64,000 bases of DNA from Lineus longissimus (Eukaryota > Nemertea > Pilidiophora > Heteronemertea > Lineidae). Position 1 is the first letter of the stretch. Each line of letters begins with the position of its first letter. Location: contig NC_088321.1 in the NCBI RefSeq assembly GCF_910592395.1, forward strand, positions 682,001 through 746,000, written 5' to 3'. The notes under the pieces were generated by a model that did not search any database, was not told where the DNA came from, and saw only the letters and a list, made by a program, of their open reading frames with translations. Both the position numbers and the translations under genes were made by a program. Below are positions 39,946 to 52,141 of the stretch, piece after piece.

Positions 39946-40160
39946 AATCAACATTACCCTCAAGCTCGCCCTCAGGTGGCAACTCTATATAATGTACAGC
40001 GCTTGGTATGGAATCATTGCTGTGGATGCCCTGGACACCAGGGCACATCAACAAAGGAACTCGTGTACAGGCAGATTTCGATCACGCGTAGTGTTGCACA
40101 TTTCGTAGAGCTTCCGCCTTGGTGCGAGCTTGTGAGTTATGTTGATTGTAATGGTCAAAT
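39946..40160. repeat. ATCAACATAACCCACAAGCTCG foldback element, copy 2
   Basis: Inverted ends CAATCAACATTACCCTCAAG and GTGAGTTATGTTGATTG, with AGCTCGCCCTCAGGTGG facing CCGCCTTGGTGCGAGCT. Same size as copy 1. A single diverged end lies at about 46046-46090. Confidence 0.7.
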
Positions 40161-41754
40161 CCGTGTGTTGTCGTCTTTGGTGATCTCACCACCTTGCGAT
40201 GTTCCCAATGAGTGCACTGATGAAAAAGCGGCTTCTGATGACGCAGCGGGAAATGTCCTCATTTGAAAGCCTTCTCCTTCTCCACACATGATACCTTCTT
40301 TTTACTCCTCTGACTGTAAGTTACTGATGGAAAATAACCCTCTTTAGATAAAGTCAGCAGTAAATTAGAGGAAGTATTCATCTGAAGACTTGCCTTGGCT
40401 ATGATAAGCCCATGTAAGGCATTGAACTTGGCTTCTCTAATTCATTTTCCATTACCCTCATTGTAATGTCTGTCCATTGGAACAAAGGGCTTTGACCATC
40501 TTTTTGTGGGAGCCTTCTCAACTGCTCCCCACTTTGATCTGCCTTTGGCCACACTTTTTAGGTCTTTCCACTCCTGGTCCCAAGGACGGCTGTGTCCAGC
40601 TCGCCCTCGACCGTATCAGAGTCTTATTTAGCTTGTTCGCGACCAAATCCTCCAACCCTGACAAGTTCCTTTGTTTTGTTGTTAATAAGTTTGCAAAATT
40701 CTCAAACTTCCGTAATTTTGTTTTCCAGGTGGAATTGCGTGCACACCACGTGCCAATGACGTCATCAAGTCACGTGATCTATAGGAGAGGACGACGTATC
40801 GGCAAAGGAGGGAACGATTATGGAAAATTTTCTCGCGGAACAACATGTGGAAAGTTTAAGGCAAGACCAATACTTTGTAAAACTGAATGTCGAAAACTAG
40901 TTACACTTGTCAAAGTTTCAGCTGAAATTAGTTCAAATTTACAAGATTTACAAGTTTGGAAAGGCAGAAACAGGACAAGTGTAACTAGAAACTAGAGAGG
41001 TTTCGCATTTACGTTTCAGTTCACGTTTCAAAATTACAATATGAAAGATTTGGTGGTGTAAGTCAAAGGCATGGCATATTAGCCCCTTCTTTTTTGAGAA
41101 ATCACAGGAACATGCACGTGCGTCACAGACGTTTTGAATACTTAAACGTAAGGAAAAACGTAAGATTGCGAAACCTCTCTTTTTGCTCTGTTGCCCAATG
41201 CATGAACCTGAATCGGAAATCCAGAAATTAGAATGAACTTTGTCAGTAGCAATGTAATAATCTTTGGGTCTTTGCTTTTATTACCAGAATACTCTACGTA
41301 TCAGGTGGAAATTGTAAGAAATTGAGAAGAGTTTTATTGGTTATTTATGGGGGCAATCTTTCAAGCTACATGTGATCAGGTTCATGCACAGGGCTACAGT
41401 GTTGGCCATTGGTGAAACGATTGTTCCATCTCAGGTGTATCTTCATCAAGGTGAAAGTACATTAGTCACTTGGGGAATTAGTCCTACCCTATTGTCCAAT
41501 GAGTGTTCAGTGATTTACAGTTAGAGATGCCAAACCTTCATAATACGATTGTAAAAACAATGCAGACTATTTGAACATGGTCTCAGCTCAATCAGCCAAT
41601 CATACGCCGTTTTTCACACAGTCTTGTGGAAGAAATATCAAGTTTAAAAAACTGTCCATTCCAGCAAACTTTCTTGGCTCAAGTAGGCCACTTTTATATA
41701 TCATTTCACGAAAGTCTCCTGTTTAAAAACGGGCAAAAAAGACTTACGCGAAAA

Positions 41755-41835
41755 AAAAGTAAAGAGGTTCAGTCTGGATTCGAACCATCGACCTCTTGCA
41801 CTGAAATCCAACGCTCTTACCACTACTCCATAAAA
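41755..41835 (-). repeat. tRNA-like element (tRNA pseudogene or SINE head)
   Basis: On the minus strand it has TGGAGTAGTGGTAAGAGCG (A box and D arm) and GGTTCGAATCC (perfect B box) at tRNA spacing. The acceptor arms pair only partly and the anticodon stem is poor, so I do not call a functional tRNA or its identity. Confidence 0.45.
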
Positions 41836-42140
41836 CCACCCACTGGAAGTGGCCGGCAATGTGAGAGTCACTGAAAACATGTGCTCAGACCTTCATCATT
41901 GAGTGATGTCACGATCATTCAATTGAGTATACAAGTTCCAGGACTCTTTGTCCAAATTGTGTGGATTTCACGTCACTGCCACAGACCCATTGATAGGGCC
42001 ATTGTGGTCCCTTAATCTGTATATTCCATTGAATGAGACAATAGGGCCTACTCTTGCTGGCCCAACTCTCCAATAATTTTTCCGCGTCACTGTGTTTGCT
42101 GGGAGTTTGGTATCACAAGCTTCTGAAATATCGATACAAG

Positions 42141-42336
42141 TACAGGGTGTTAATCAAAACAAGTTACAGTCTTAAGGCCTAATAGCCGTTGTTCTAAATG
42201 ACATGGCCAATTTGATTTGTACCATCAACAAATAGAATCTCTCAGAATTTGTTGCATACTAACTGAAGTATAATCTATCCAGTTCATGTACTTCTTACAC
42301 AACTAGAATTCAAAATGTTTTAATTAACACCCTGTA
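42141..42336. repeat. TACAGGGTGTTAATCAAAA MITE
   Basis: Left terminus TACAGGGTGTTAATCAAAAC and right terminus GTTTTAATTAACACCCTGTA are inverted repeats including a TA at each end, as in Tc1/mariner-type elements. The 196-base interior is non-coding. Confidence 0.85.
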
Positions 42337-43772
42337 TACTTGATGAACATATCACGTATAAGTTCCAATTCAAAGCTGTGGCAGTTGTAGGTTGACTTGC
42401 GACGGTGATTTCAAAAAGTATTATTTGTCTATAAAAACCTTATCATAGTCTCGAACTACACCTTCCACCATGGACCACCAAGGCTCCTCAAGTCTGGTGT
42501 CCTCGAAAACCCTCATTCAGCCCCCTTTCCATTTTGGGAAAACATTCAATCAGAAATGGAAAACATTTGTGACACCCCGTATATGTGTATTTATGTTAAG
42601 ATGTCAGATATTCTGTTGTGATCAAAAGTAGAAATTAGTTTATCAACAACATCATTAAACTGCTGCAGTACGAAGTTGTTTCTTAAGAATATCAATTAAG
42701 AAAACAAAACCCCTATCAACTAAAAGTAACACGTATTCACCCATTCTGAATTACATAAACAAGAGTTGACCTCTTAGTCCCAAAAAGCTGATTGGTTCAT
42801 TTCCAATGAGCAAGCGGCAAGAAGAATTCGGGATCCATAATTTATCATTTCTTTTAAAAAGTATAAGCAATAACCTGCTCAGTGTCAGGAGCATTCAGAT
42901 TTTGATGTTGAGTTCTGAAATAACTAATTGGTACACCCAAGAATTGTCTGTAATAACAGACACATTTCAATCGTTGGGGTAAATTAATCTATGTCATTAA
43001 AGCAACATCAACATTCGAAATGTTTGAAAGGAATTATCAGGGCATTAAGATATCATTATCAATCGCCCTTTTCTAAAAACCATGCTACCAATCCAGACCT
43101 TGGATCCAAATCAAATGAAATGTATGGAAATACATCCCCTTCCAGACTGTTCAAGATATTCTAAAGAAACAATTAACTGACAGCAATACTCTGTACAACA
43201 GATTAAGATTCAGGCCTTAATTACCGGTACTTGATTCAGGCTGTGTAAAAATACTTTAATCTCACTTCTATAAGACCATCTAATGAACTTTAACGAAGGA
43301 ATGATTGCCGCTGCGGGATATCCTTTGACCTCCGCAGCAGTAGCGTAAACTGTAAGACTTCACAAGCACTGAAGCTGTCTTATCACTTTCTATTTGCTAC
43401 GTGGATTTGGGTTGTGTTAAAATTAACGAAAATGGTCTTATATTTGTGATTTTACAGTATTTCGCCTTCTTTGCGTGTACTGTGAAATGGTTAGTAGTTA
43501 TTTAAATAAAACTTTTGTTTAAAATTGACGTGTTTTTAGTTCCTTCGACTTCAACTCAATCCTTTTATTTGAAACATGGAAAATAGTTGTCAGTTCAGAG
43601 TTTACTAGTTATATCTGCAGTTTTGTTTCAAACAATTTATTAATCTTTAGCCTCAGCACGGTTTGCAAACAGCTAACTTTATTCCATGAATCTTTAATGC
43701 AGTTATTGACAGACTTTCGAACATGCAGATTATCGGTAACTAGTAACTTATTCTGAGCTGAAGAACTATCTA

Positions 43773-43985
43773 CACTCTTAGAAATAAAGGTTTTCATGAT
43801 CTTCTGTGGGCACGAATCTTTCTATTCTCCAGAAAACCTTAGAGATTTCCAAGGTTCTCAGGAAAGCGGAAAAGGTTCCTTGGCTTAAAATGATCTAAAA
43901 TCCTTCTTGGTGCTTTTCTGTCTGATAGAAAACCGGAAGGGGTTTGTTATACGTGCCGTCTTGAAAACCTTTAATTCTAAGAGTG
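43773..43985. repeat. CACTCTTAGAAATAAAGGTT MITE
   Basis: Inverted ends CACTCTTAGAAATAAAGG and CCTTTAATTCTAAGAGTG with a palindromic interior (AGAAAACC on both halves). Non-autonomous, about 213 bases. Elements with this type of terminus are common in aquatic invertebrate genomes, to my knowledge. Confidence 0.85.
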
Positions 43986-46733
43986 GATCCAGGAGTGTAT
44001 TTGGCATGTTGTCCAATGCAAACTTCAATTGTTGTTGTTGTGTTGAATGTTTATCTTTATGCTCAGCCATTAATACATTTTTCTTCAAAGCTTGAATTAT
44101 GTGCAGCATTGAGTTTGTGAGCAAAGTTACCAGATATCGTTGGTTAATTTGCTGAACAACTTGTTTTTCACCATTTTGTTTAGCGTGAACTATTCATGTG
44201 TGGCAGAATTATTCATGTTTGATGTTATTTCTGTTCAATTGCTGGTAAAATGTCTAAAAGTGACTTTGAAACTGTTCAAATAGGCTTGCCTATTCCGAGA
44301 CGAACAGATCATTTCAAAGTTCCTCCTTAGACGTTTTCACCAGTAATTGTACACATCAAACTTGCATTCTTCTGCGCAACACATAAATACTTTACACTAT
44401 TCACTTGGTATTACACAAGTTGTTCAGTAAACTGATCAAAGAACTCTGACAACATCGCTCACTAAACTTCAATTGGCACATAATATTAGCCTTGAAGACT
44501 AATAATGTATTGATAGTTGAACAATAAGATAACAATTCAACTCAATAACAATAACAATTGAACTTTGCAAAGGATTACAAGCCTTATACACTCCTGGATC
44601 AACGGATTTTGCCCAAAAAAAGGGGGACCCTCAGAATATAGGCTATCTCCAAAAACGTCAAAAAAAAACTCGAGCGTGACCTCGCTCCGTAACTTTGCAG
44701 AGGAAAAAAGTTACGAGGGGAGGTCACGCACAATTTATTTTTCGAGTTTTGTGGACTTAGCGTATTTTTAAAGGAAAAAAGGATGACTCAGCGATTTTGT
44801 ACTTAGCGTATTTTTCAAAAAAAAACCATGGAAAAGTTACGGAGCGGAGTCACGCTCGATTATTTTTTAGCCTGCTGTGGACTTAGTACAATTTTGAAGA
44901 AAAAACACAGGAGAGAAGATTCAGGAGAACTTTGTTCAGGAGACAATCATAAAATCCAAGAAGAAAACAGATTGAATCATTGGTTTATTGATTCATTACT
45001 GTTTGGAAAGGATGTTTAGAGATTATTGAGAGACATATCCAAAGACAAATAAGGAGAAAATCAAAAAGATTTTTTGATATTTGTTAGTGCGCTAACTGAC
45101 CTCGTAACCTGGGGGGAAAGAAGGAAGATATAATATAAATTATAACGTTTATTAATTCACTTTGAAAACATACAGAAGAAAGAAGAAGGTTACAGACAAA
45201 AAGGAAATATAAAGTCGGATTCGAATGGCATTCGTGTCAATTAAGGCTTTCATCATGGCGTTTGTCTTGACATGTAGTAGTCATACGTAAGGCTTTCATC
45301 ATGGCGTTGGTTTGTTCAACTCGAACATGAAGGACCTGCAAATATACAAAATAAAACGAGAGATCAAAATACGGCAGCATAGGTAAGACGGTACTACACC
45401 TGTACAAATCAAGTCTAAAGGAATCTCGCCACTGTTTGACTTGAGGAAAATCAACATCACTTGAGCGATATGAGCCCTGAAAAACAATAGACCGAATGCG
45501 AAAATACCCAGTATTATACTCAGTATACCCATACAAGTACTCAGGAGAAAAGTTATCAAAATGCAATGGCCATTTTGGTTATTTCTATTTTCGGACAATC
45601 TACTCGAAGTAGAAATAATTCAGAGTCAGACTTATTTTCAGAAACTACGCTCATTTCATTATAATATCCAGGTGCCTGTGCAATCTGTCAATATTGAAGT
45701 GATTTCAGAATGACCGAATTCCATCCGGAAAACACGGATTCGTGACAGCGCTGAATCAAACATGTCTCTAATACACGCCGTATAACTTCTGTGCAAATAT
45801 AAAAAATGGAAGTACATTATTGTGTACAAAACATTGGAAGGCCTCCGAAAACCACAATAAAAACAAAATGGCCCGGATATGATCTGGTGGGCCCTTTATT
45901 CAATGCTGGTCTATGGTTGTGTAATCCATGTCGAATACCTCAACCTAAGAATTTGTCTCAAACCTCATTCATGAGTGGAAAACTTTTCCAAGAGCAGATT
46001 TAGACTTTCAATCAGCACGGTACCCAAGACATGGATTTGACGATGATAATCAACATGACCCACAAGCTCGCCCGCAGGTGGAAGCTCACTTACTTCCAAC
46101 AATTCCCTCGACCAAAAAATTCCGGCAATTCTCTTTCGACTGAGATTGTACAGTGCATGTACAAATACCATGCCGCGCAACACGCGAAAATGACCAATGT
46201 TCAACCCCAAAATATGTGCACTCAGTCGACTTTTGAAACTATTTAAACAACTGAATGCGATACTTGTGTTGTAAACTAAAAGTTTCGGTGAAAATTTAGA
46301 GTTTAATATGTTCTTACCGTGATTATTTTCGGTTTTTGTGGGAGCAAGATGTGAAGACATGTTTGGACAACATGGCGGCTGGACTGAAGACAGACGAAGC
46401 AGGGCGCATGCGTGCCACGTCAAAGCCAATTGCCAATCTTGACACTAGAGGAGCTGATAGCGTTCCTGAACTGAACTGCCTTTCGATGCAAGGTACAGGG
46501 TGATTCTTAAAGCAAGACCCATGAAAAATGCCCAGACATCAATGAAAAGCATCGTTTTCGAGTGTATTTTCTGGAATTTGAAGATCTTAATTTCCTGTAT
46601 AATCAGCATAATTTGACGAACGATTTCTGTCGTCGCAATGAATCCCTTGCCCTTGGCTCCCTCAACGCTATTTATCGACTTGTATCATTGTTCGTGCCGT
46701 GGTTAAAACAAGTGTTTTTGTCATGATGGGGGT

Positions 46734-46830
46734 TAAAGGGACAATATAGGCAGCAGCTAGGTAGGCAAGATAAAGTTACACAAAGCCGCCAATAGGGGTC
46801 TCTCACATTTCAAGTTGATTCTAAAGCATG
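46734..46830 (+). repeat. AAAGGGACAATATAGGCAGC dispersed repeat end
   Basis: Shares AAAGGGA, AAGTTACAC and CCAATAGGGGTCTCTCA with the right arm (inverse) of the element at 60410-60656. Probably one end of a second copy. Confidence 0.5.
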
Positions 46831-48287
46831 TTAAAATGGACTCAACGGTAAAGTACCTATAGTCAGGCTAGCACAATTGATTAAGCAAAATGTTAGTTAC
46901 AGAGTGCCTCTTGTGACTCTTGCCAGCTCTTGTCATGGTCATGATAACCAACAACAGTCAGTGCCGAAGAACTAATTGTCAAAGAAAAGGCCAACTCAGA
47001 TTTGGAACATCAGTTGTGTCTCCTCGGTCACAACAGCAGTATCATCAACAGAAACTGGCAGCATGATCAGTTTATAAAAGTGTTCTTATGCCAGTTATTT
47101 CACATCCATATAACACCAGAGACCTTGCCTATTTTGATACCATTTCTGCTAGGTGGCCGTGTTAAAATTCAAGCTAGCATGGTCATGGGTGGTACATTTC
47201 ACGTTTAAAAGAGCCCGGCAAATCAGCAACTTGAAATGCACATTGCAGCTACCTGCAATCATAACAACTCCTGCTATGTGGAAGGACCCCTTTAAAATAT
47301 ATAATCGCTGGCTTCGCCTTGGGCCCTACGATGGCCACCGCAAAGGAATTATCGTCCCATGCAATTTAAATCGCAACTTGCAGTGATCTATGTTGTTTGT
47401 TTGCCGGCCGCTTCAGATGCATAAACTGGCCACCCGGCAGGAACACACTGCCAACGGAGCGGCCATGCCAGTGCCTTCCCAATAAATCCTAACATGTCAA
47501 AAATACCTGTACTACAGTAGCCGGTGCTTTTGACTTGTTTTTATTCGTTATTGGTCAATGTCCTGGCAAAGAAATTCGCTTCACTTCCGCTTCCGTTCCA
47601 GTCTCTGTGACGTAATCAAGAGAGTGGTTGAGTCACGTGAACTGCACTGCAGTGGCCGCGGTTCAGCGCCACCACGTGGGGCCTGATGGTATTAGGTTTA
47701 AGTCAGGTTTTGGCCGACATTTCGGCTCCATCCGAGTGGTTAATGACACAAGTGGTCGATTTGGTGCGGTTCGTGTTATAAAACCAGGTGTTTTATAATA
47801 GATGGTAGAGACACGAATGATAAATGTTAGTCACTTTATCATCATTCAGGAACGATATCAATGCAATTCTCTATAATGAGAATGACTTATTGGCCTATCG
47901 CGCAGACAAAACACCATCTGATTTTCAGCCTCACTTGACTTTTTTGAGAGAACACGACCCAGTTGGATTCATCAGCAATTATTATTTTCCGCATACTACA
48001 TTGTACATCCAAACTACTATTATTATATTCATGTGATAAGGTATTATCGGTCATAATACCACAGTGACTTCAGATATAAATATTCATCATATAACCGAGA
48101 TTATACATACTTTCTGTGTCGCATTAACACTTCAAATCACTAAATTATCATACCGCAACTCGCCTATACCTGAACCCATTCTACTCGAACCACGGGAAGA
48201 GGACGGATTCTTGGAGCATACGTATAACTCTGATTTGGGACATTATTTCTTCAGCAGGTAACTTAAGGAAGATCTTAGGTCTGTTGT

Positions 48288-48410
48288 TAACCTGGCCAGG
48301 AGGATAATACTCATGTTAGCCACCATGCGCCGCCACTCGTGGTATCAAACCGATGCTGATCTATGATAGTGATTTTATCCAGTGTTGCAAAGCAGTTTTC
48401 GACATGGGAG
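48288..48410 (+). repeat. CCAGGAGGATAATA dispersed repeat, copy 1
   Basis: Shares GCCAGGAGGATAATA, CACCATGCGCCGCCACT and CCAGTGTTGC in order with 61900-62010, indicating one dispersed family of about 110-125 bases. Confidence 0.7.
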
Positions 48411-48534
48411 GCAAATTTCATGAAAATTTATGTTTTTGTCATCTTCAAGTCTCCTGTTGGAGAAGCCACGGTCCTGCTGGAAGCTAGTTTTGTGTAAAGA
48501 ACAAGTATATCTTACGCCATGTATGTTAATGTTG

Positions 48535-49014
48535 TAGGTCTCGTTGGATTAATACTGTTATAGATTTGAAAGGCAATTGTTTTGAAAGTAGGCCTGAGAC
48601 TTTTTACACAAAAGTAACATTTGAAGACACGCTTGGTGAATCATGAAGGTCATTTCCAATTGATAATGTGAGCAATTCGCCCATTTGCTTTGGTTTTGTT
48701 CGATGGTTTTGCTAGGTGTGGGATTTCAAAGACAATCGACGATCAAAGGTCATTCCCAGATATCGTATAGGGATTCTTCAAACTTCAGGATTTGGTCATT
48801 CAGTGTAAGTGATGCATGAGGTAGGAGTATCAGAACCCTGATCTCAATGTAGTATAAGTTCGCAATCAATCAAAATGCGGCCATGGCCAAGCGTATGAAT
48901 ATTTAGGTATAGTTGGTTTAATACTTTCATAGATTTGAAAGGCAATTGTTTTGAATGTTGGTCTGAGACCACTCACACAAAAGTAATATTTGAAGATACG
49001 CATGGTGAATCATG
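48535..49014 (+). repeat. Directly repeated ~110-bp segment
   Basis: The stretch with ATAGATTTGAAAGGCAATTG, ACACAAAAGTAA and TGGTGAATCATGA occurs at 48535-48645 and again at 48907-49014. The spacer at 48660-48800 is in turn similar to 55020-55142 upstream of the second ATP-grasp gene. Confidence 0.75.
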
Positions 49015-49270
49015 ACGGGCTCAGTACACAATATCAAATCTGCTAAGGGATCAGTGTACATTGTTTTTGTATTCAATGATGTGATTTTCATCAAACTTTG
49101 CAGAAGTGTTGTCCTATATCTTTTCAATGTCATAAATGAATTTTAATGACTATTAGCGTTTTCGTGAGACATTACAGAATATGACACGATGTGGGGACGT
49201 GTTTACTGTCTGTGTGAGTTTCTACTTCAAAAGCGACCTGAATTATGTTAGTTGATATTATTCAAAAACA
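49012..49270 (+). repeat. Arm of an inverted duplication paired with 53605-53938
   Basis: ATTAGCGTTTTCGTGAGACA, ACGATGTGGGGACGTGTTTA and AAAAGCGACCTGAAT all recur in reverse complement at 53605-53760, and the remainder follows to 53938. The two arms are about 4.3 kb apart and enclose the LINE remnant and the first ATP-grasp gene. Confidence 0.8.
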
Positions 49271-49525
49271 AAAAAGCCCAAAATGATGTTGGTAAACAAA
49301 ATAACCAACATTCCAGGCGGTATTTAGGCATCTTAAGCATTTTATCATATTTCTCCCACGATACCACTTAACAGCTTATAGTGATCTCACCCCGAAGCAT
49401 TCGGCCATGTTCAATGACATGGCTTTATTCACCCAGTGTGTTTAATGCGGCAATGCTCGGGGGCCGTGTCTGATAATCTGTTAGTAGCTTGTAATCAGTC
49501 TAATAACACGTTCATTAATCATTAC

Positions 49526-50075
49526 TTCCAGTGGCAAGCAGTCCAATCTGTGGACAACCTGCAGGTAGTCTGTCCTGACCTGACCTGAGTCTAGTTATAA
49601 GAAGTTGATATCTTAAGATTGAGGAATACTCTCACTTATCATCATTTAATTTTTTTATGATTTGTAGTAAAGGCATAACGGATTGACCTGACTGAGGTGG
49701 GGCAGGGGTTGGAAAGGGGTTAAAAATGGCCGTTAACGGGGGGGGGGGGGTGTTTGGGCCGTAAAAGGGGTGTTTTAAGGGCAAATACCTTGTGCCTCCT
49801 GACAGGTTAATCCAATATACCTTTACTACCGTGAGGCGAAAGGCAACTCTGAACCGTGTTTGATGAGAAACCCGAGGGAAACAACTCAATTAAACATTGA
49901 AACATGATTTTAACTACTTTTTGCCGACCGAGGCTAAGGAGACCGGTCCCCCCCCCCCCCCCCCCCCCCGATACAGATGGCACTGGCTACGGGATTCCAG
50001 TGGCAAGCAGTCCAATCTATGGACAACCTGCAGGTAGTCTGTCCTGACCTGACCTGAGTCTAGTTATAAGAAGTC
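49526..50075 (+). repeat. 81-bp direct repeats flanking a poly-G/poly-C segment
   Basis: The 81-base segment beginning TTCCAGTGGCAAGCAGTCCA is present almost identically at 49526-49606 and 49995-50075. Between them are a poly-G run near 49740 and a poly-C run near 49950. It could be a small insertion with direct terminal repeats, or a local duplication. Confidence 0.75.
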
Positions 50076-50819
50076 GAACCCAAGGCAACACCTCGGTAGT
50101 CCCGCCTGACCTGACCTAAAACTTTGTTTTGTTTGATGCGACATGAGGCGGCACATGGTGGCGAATAGGCACATTATCATCCTGGACACCTGAATCCCAC
50201 GCCAAAGTTGTCCCTTTAAAGTATGACCCCGGTGTGCAAGGGATAGTAGTCCTAGGGCTGATAGTCCGTATAACAATAGCCCGCATTGCTAAATGTTTTG
50301 GTTAGGGTTAGCGGTACAATAGATCATGCTGCTTAATTGGTCAAATACAATGCTACCGGACTATGACTCCAGGGGGACTATATCCGCGGTCACACCGGCT
50401 TTAATATCGTTTGGTTTTATTTATTGATTCTTTATTCGAGTCACGTGTCATCTGTAGAGTATAAAGGTCATAGAAGATACTTTAGAAATACAGTCCGTAC
50501 CAGCCCAACCTCAATAGGACAGCGCGTACACACTGCCATGCGTCATGTACACAACGCCATGGCGAAGCTAGGCCGACACAGACCCCAGTTACACCGACCC
50601 TGAATACACATACACAATCGCGTGACAATTAGACTGTGACGAACTAATCAACCCGACGACTGTGTCTACAAAATAAGTGCTGTAAGGTCTGACAGGAGCC
50701 ACGTTCGCTCCCAATAGCGAGGTCACTACCTTGGTGAAACTATCATAGCTAGAGCACTAACGGCAGTATGCTGAGAGCCATTGACAAGTAGTGTACCTAA
50801 GGACATGTTGTCACCGTGG

Positions 50820-52110
50820 CCCAGTTTTGTTGTAATATCATTTTTCAAAAGGTCACGTTCTGCCTTGTAGGCAGCGCATTCATGCACATCAAATATTCTT
50901 CGCTATCGATAGAGTCGCAGTTCGGGCATATTCGCTGGTCTAATAATAATCGGCGATACCTGCCGAGTTCAGTGTTGATGCGGAAAGTTCCATTGCGTAA
51001 CTTTGCAATGAGGAACCTGCAGAACTAAAGATCCAGATGGCAGCACGAGTACTAAAAGGTACACTTCCAGTGCATTTTCCATTAAAATTAAGTTTTGTTG
51101 ATTTTCTCCCAAAAACTCATCAAAATAGAATTAAGGACCAAAAAAACAAAAATGGCGTTCCCCTTCCGCTCATAGCCCCATCTAAAGATGCGCTCTACAA
51201 GTCTGTGTTCTGGAGGTGCCATAAATCAGAACCACAGTCGCAGCATATCCACTTGATGCCGAATATTTACTGGTGTCCGGCCATGACATATCACCCTTGA
51301 TGCTAGGCAGCAATGAGAATCTCCCGACGCCAAGATGCGTTCTCACTGCACGGAATTGTACCGTGTCAGCTTTCTGATACCCCTTGAAGCCCCACACTCC
51401 TGCCGCATAACCTAATATTGGAGTCGCCGTATATTATCGAGCAGTTTAGTGAAAATGTCGATCGTAAAACCACCAGCTGCGAATTGCTCTTCACTGAATA
51501 TTCAACATGGAGCTTAATTGCCACGTTCACAGGCCGCATTCCCTTAAGTAATATCGGGTGAATAATGCATCCCGCAGACCGGGTCATTATCAGGTCACGA
51601 AGAGTTTGTCAAACAGGCCACTGATGACCTCCGCCAAATTACGGCATTTTATAACTTCATTCGCAATTTCGTCTGATCCAACTGCCTTCCGTGGTTTGAG
51701 CTCCGTGATAGACTGCACAGACTCAATTTTGTCCTCGGGTTTCTTGCCGGGCCTAGTTTTTTTATCGCGTCGCAGAAGTCTTTCGGGTTATTCGTGTTCA
51801 TTCGCTGAATATTCGCCAGATTCACAGCGCGAAAACGGCGTTCTGTCGCGCGAAACAGTTTCTCGAAAGAGAATCGACATTCACGTTATTTGGCACGAAG
51901 TTTGATGACTCGATTCCATTTCATCGCACCTATCCTGCAGATCGTTATTCCATAATGTCTTCTGCTGATGCTTGTACATTTTTTTCCCAGAGTACACTTT
52001 ACGGTCCATGCACGGTAAGGTATCCTCCATTTCGCGTTGACAGTTTTCAACAAATGTTTCGTGAGCGCGATTCACGTCTTCTTGCGTTGTAATGTCATTA
52101 ATCCTATGGA
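50820..52110 (-). mobile_element. Degenerate non-LTR retrotransposon (antisense)
   Basis: Read on the minus strand from about 52110 downward, the translation shows in order the linker before the reverse transcriptase (DVNRAHETFVENCQREM, with KTLWNNDLQD), the RT start (ELKPRKAVGSDEIANEVIK), the late block with YAAGVWGFKGYQKADTVQFR and LGVGRFSLLPSIKGD, and the C-terminal GRYRRLLLDQRICPNCDS. The frame is broken repeatedly and the catalytic core is missing, so it is a dead copy. Its 5' side abuts the first ATP-grasp gene. Confidence 0.75.
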
Positions 52111-52141
52111 TAAATATGTGTTTATTTTCCAGGCAAACGCC

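Larger units (their letters stand above)
39000..45000. other. Repeat-derived region without a supported gene
   Basis: I found no pair of exons with coherent phase and recognisable protein. Recognisable contents are three MITE-type elements (39946, 42141, 43773), a tRNA-like element at 41755, and a partly palindromic stretch around 44660-44880 with GCGTGACCTCGCTCCGTAAC and its diverged inverse. Confidence 0.4.

Noticed and set aside
40477-40995. 172-residue plus-strand open frame
   Set aside because: No recognisable domain, and its flank (GCAAAATTCTCAAA ... TTTTCCAGGTGG) is repeated near 39735-39800, so it is probably repeat-derived.
41755-41835. Functional tRNA gene
   Set aside because: A and B boxes are good but acceptor and anticodon stems do not pair well; kept only as a tRNA-like repeat.
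45299-46400. Possible small minus-strand gene: first exon MSSHLAPTKTENNH near 46.3 kb, exons 45400-45476 and 45299-45335
   Set aside because: The last two can be joined in frame, ending FELNKPTP, but the first exon's phase does not fit, the GTGTAG donor is poor and no family is recognisable.
52037-52141. N-terminal extension of ATP-grasp copy 1 from an upstream ATG
   Set aside because: The extra residues are translated from antisense LINE sequence and copy 2 lacks them; the start at 52142 aligns with copy 2.
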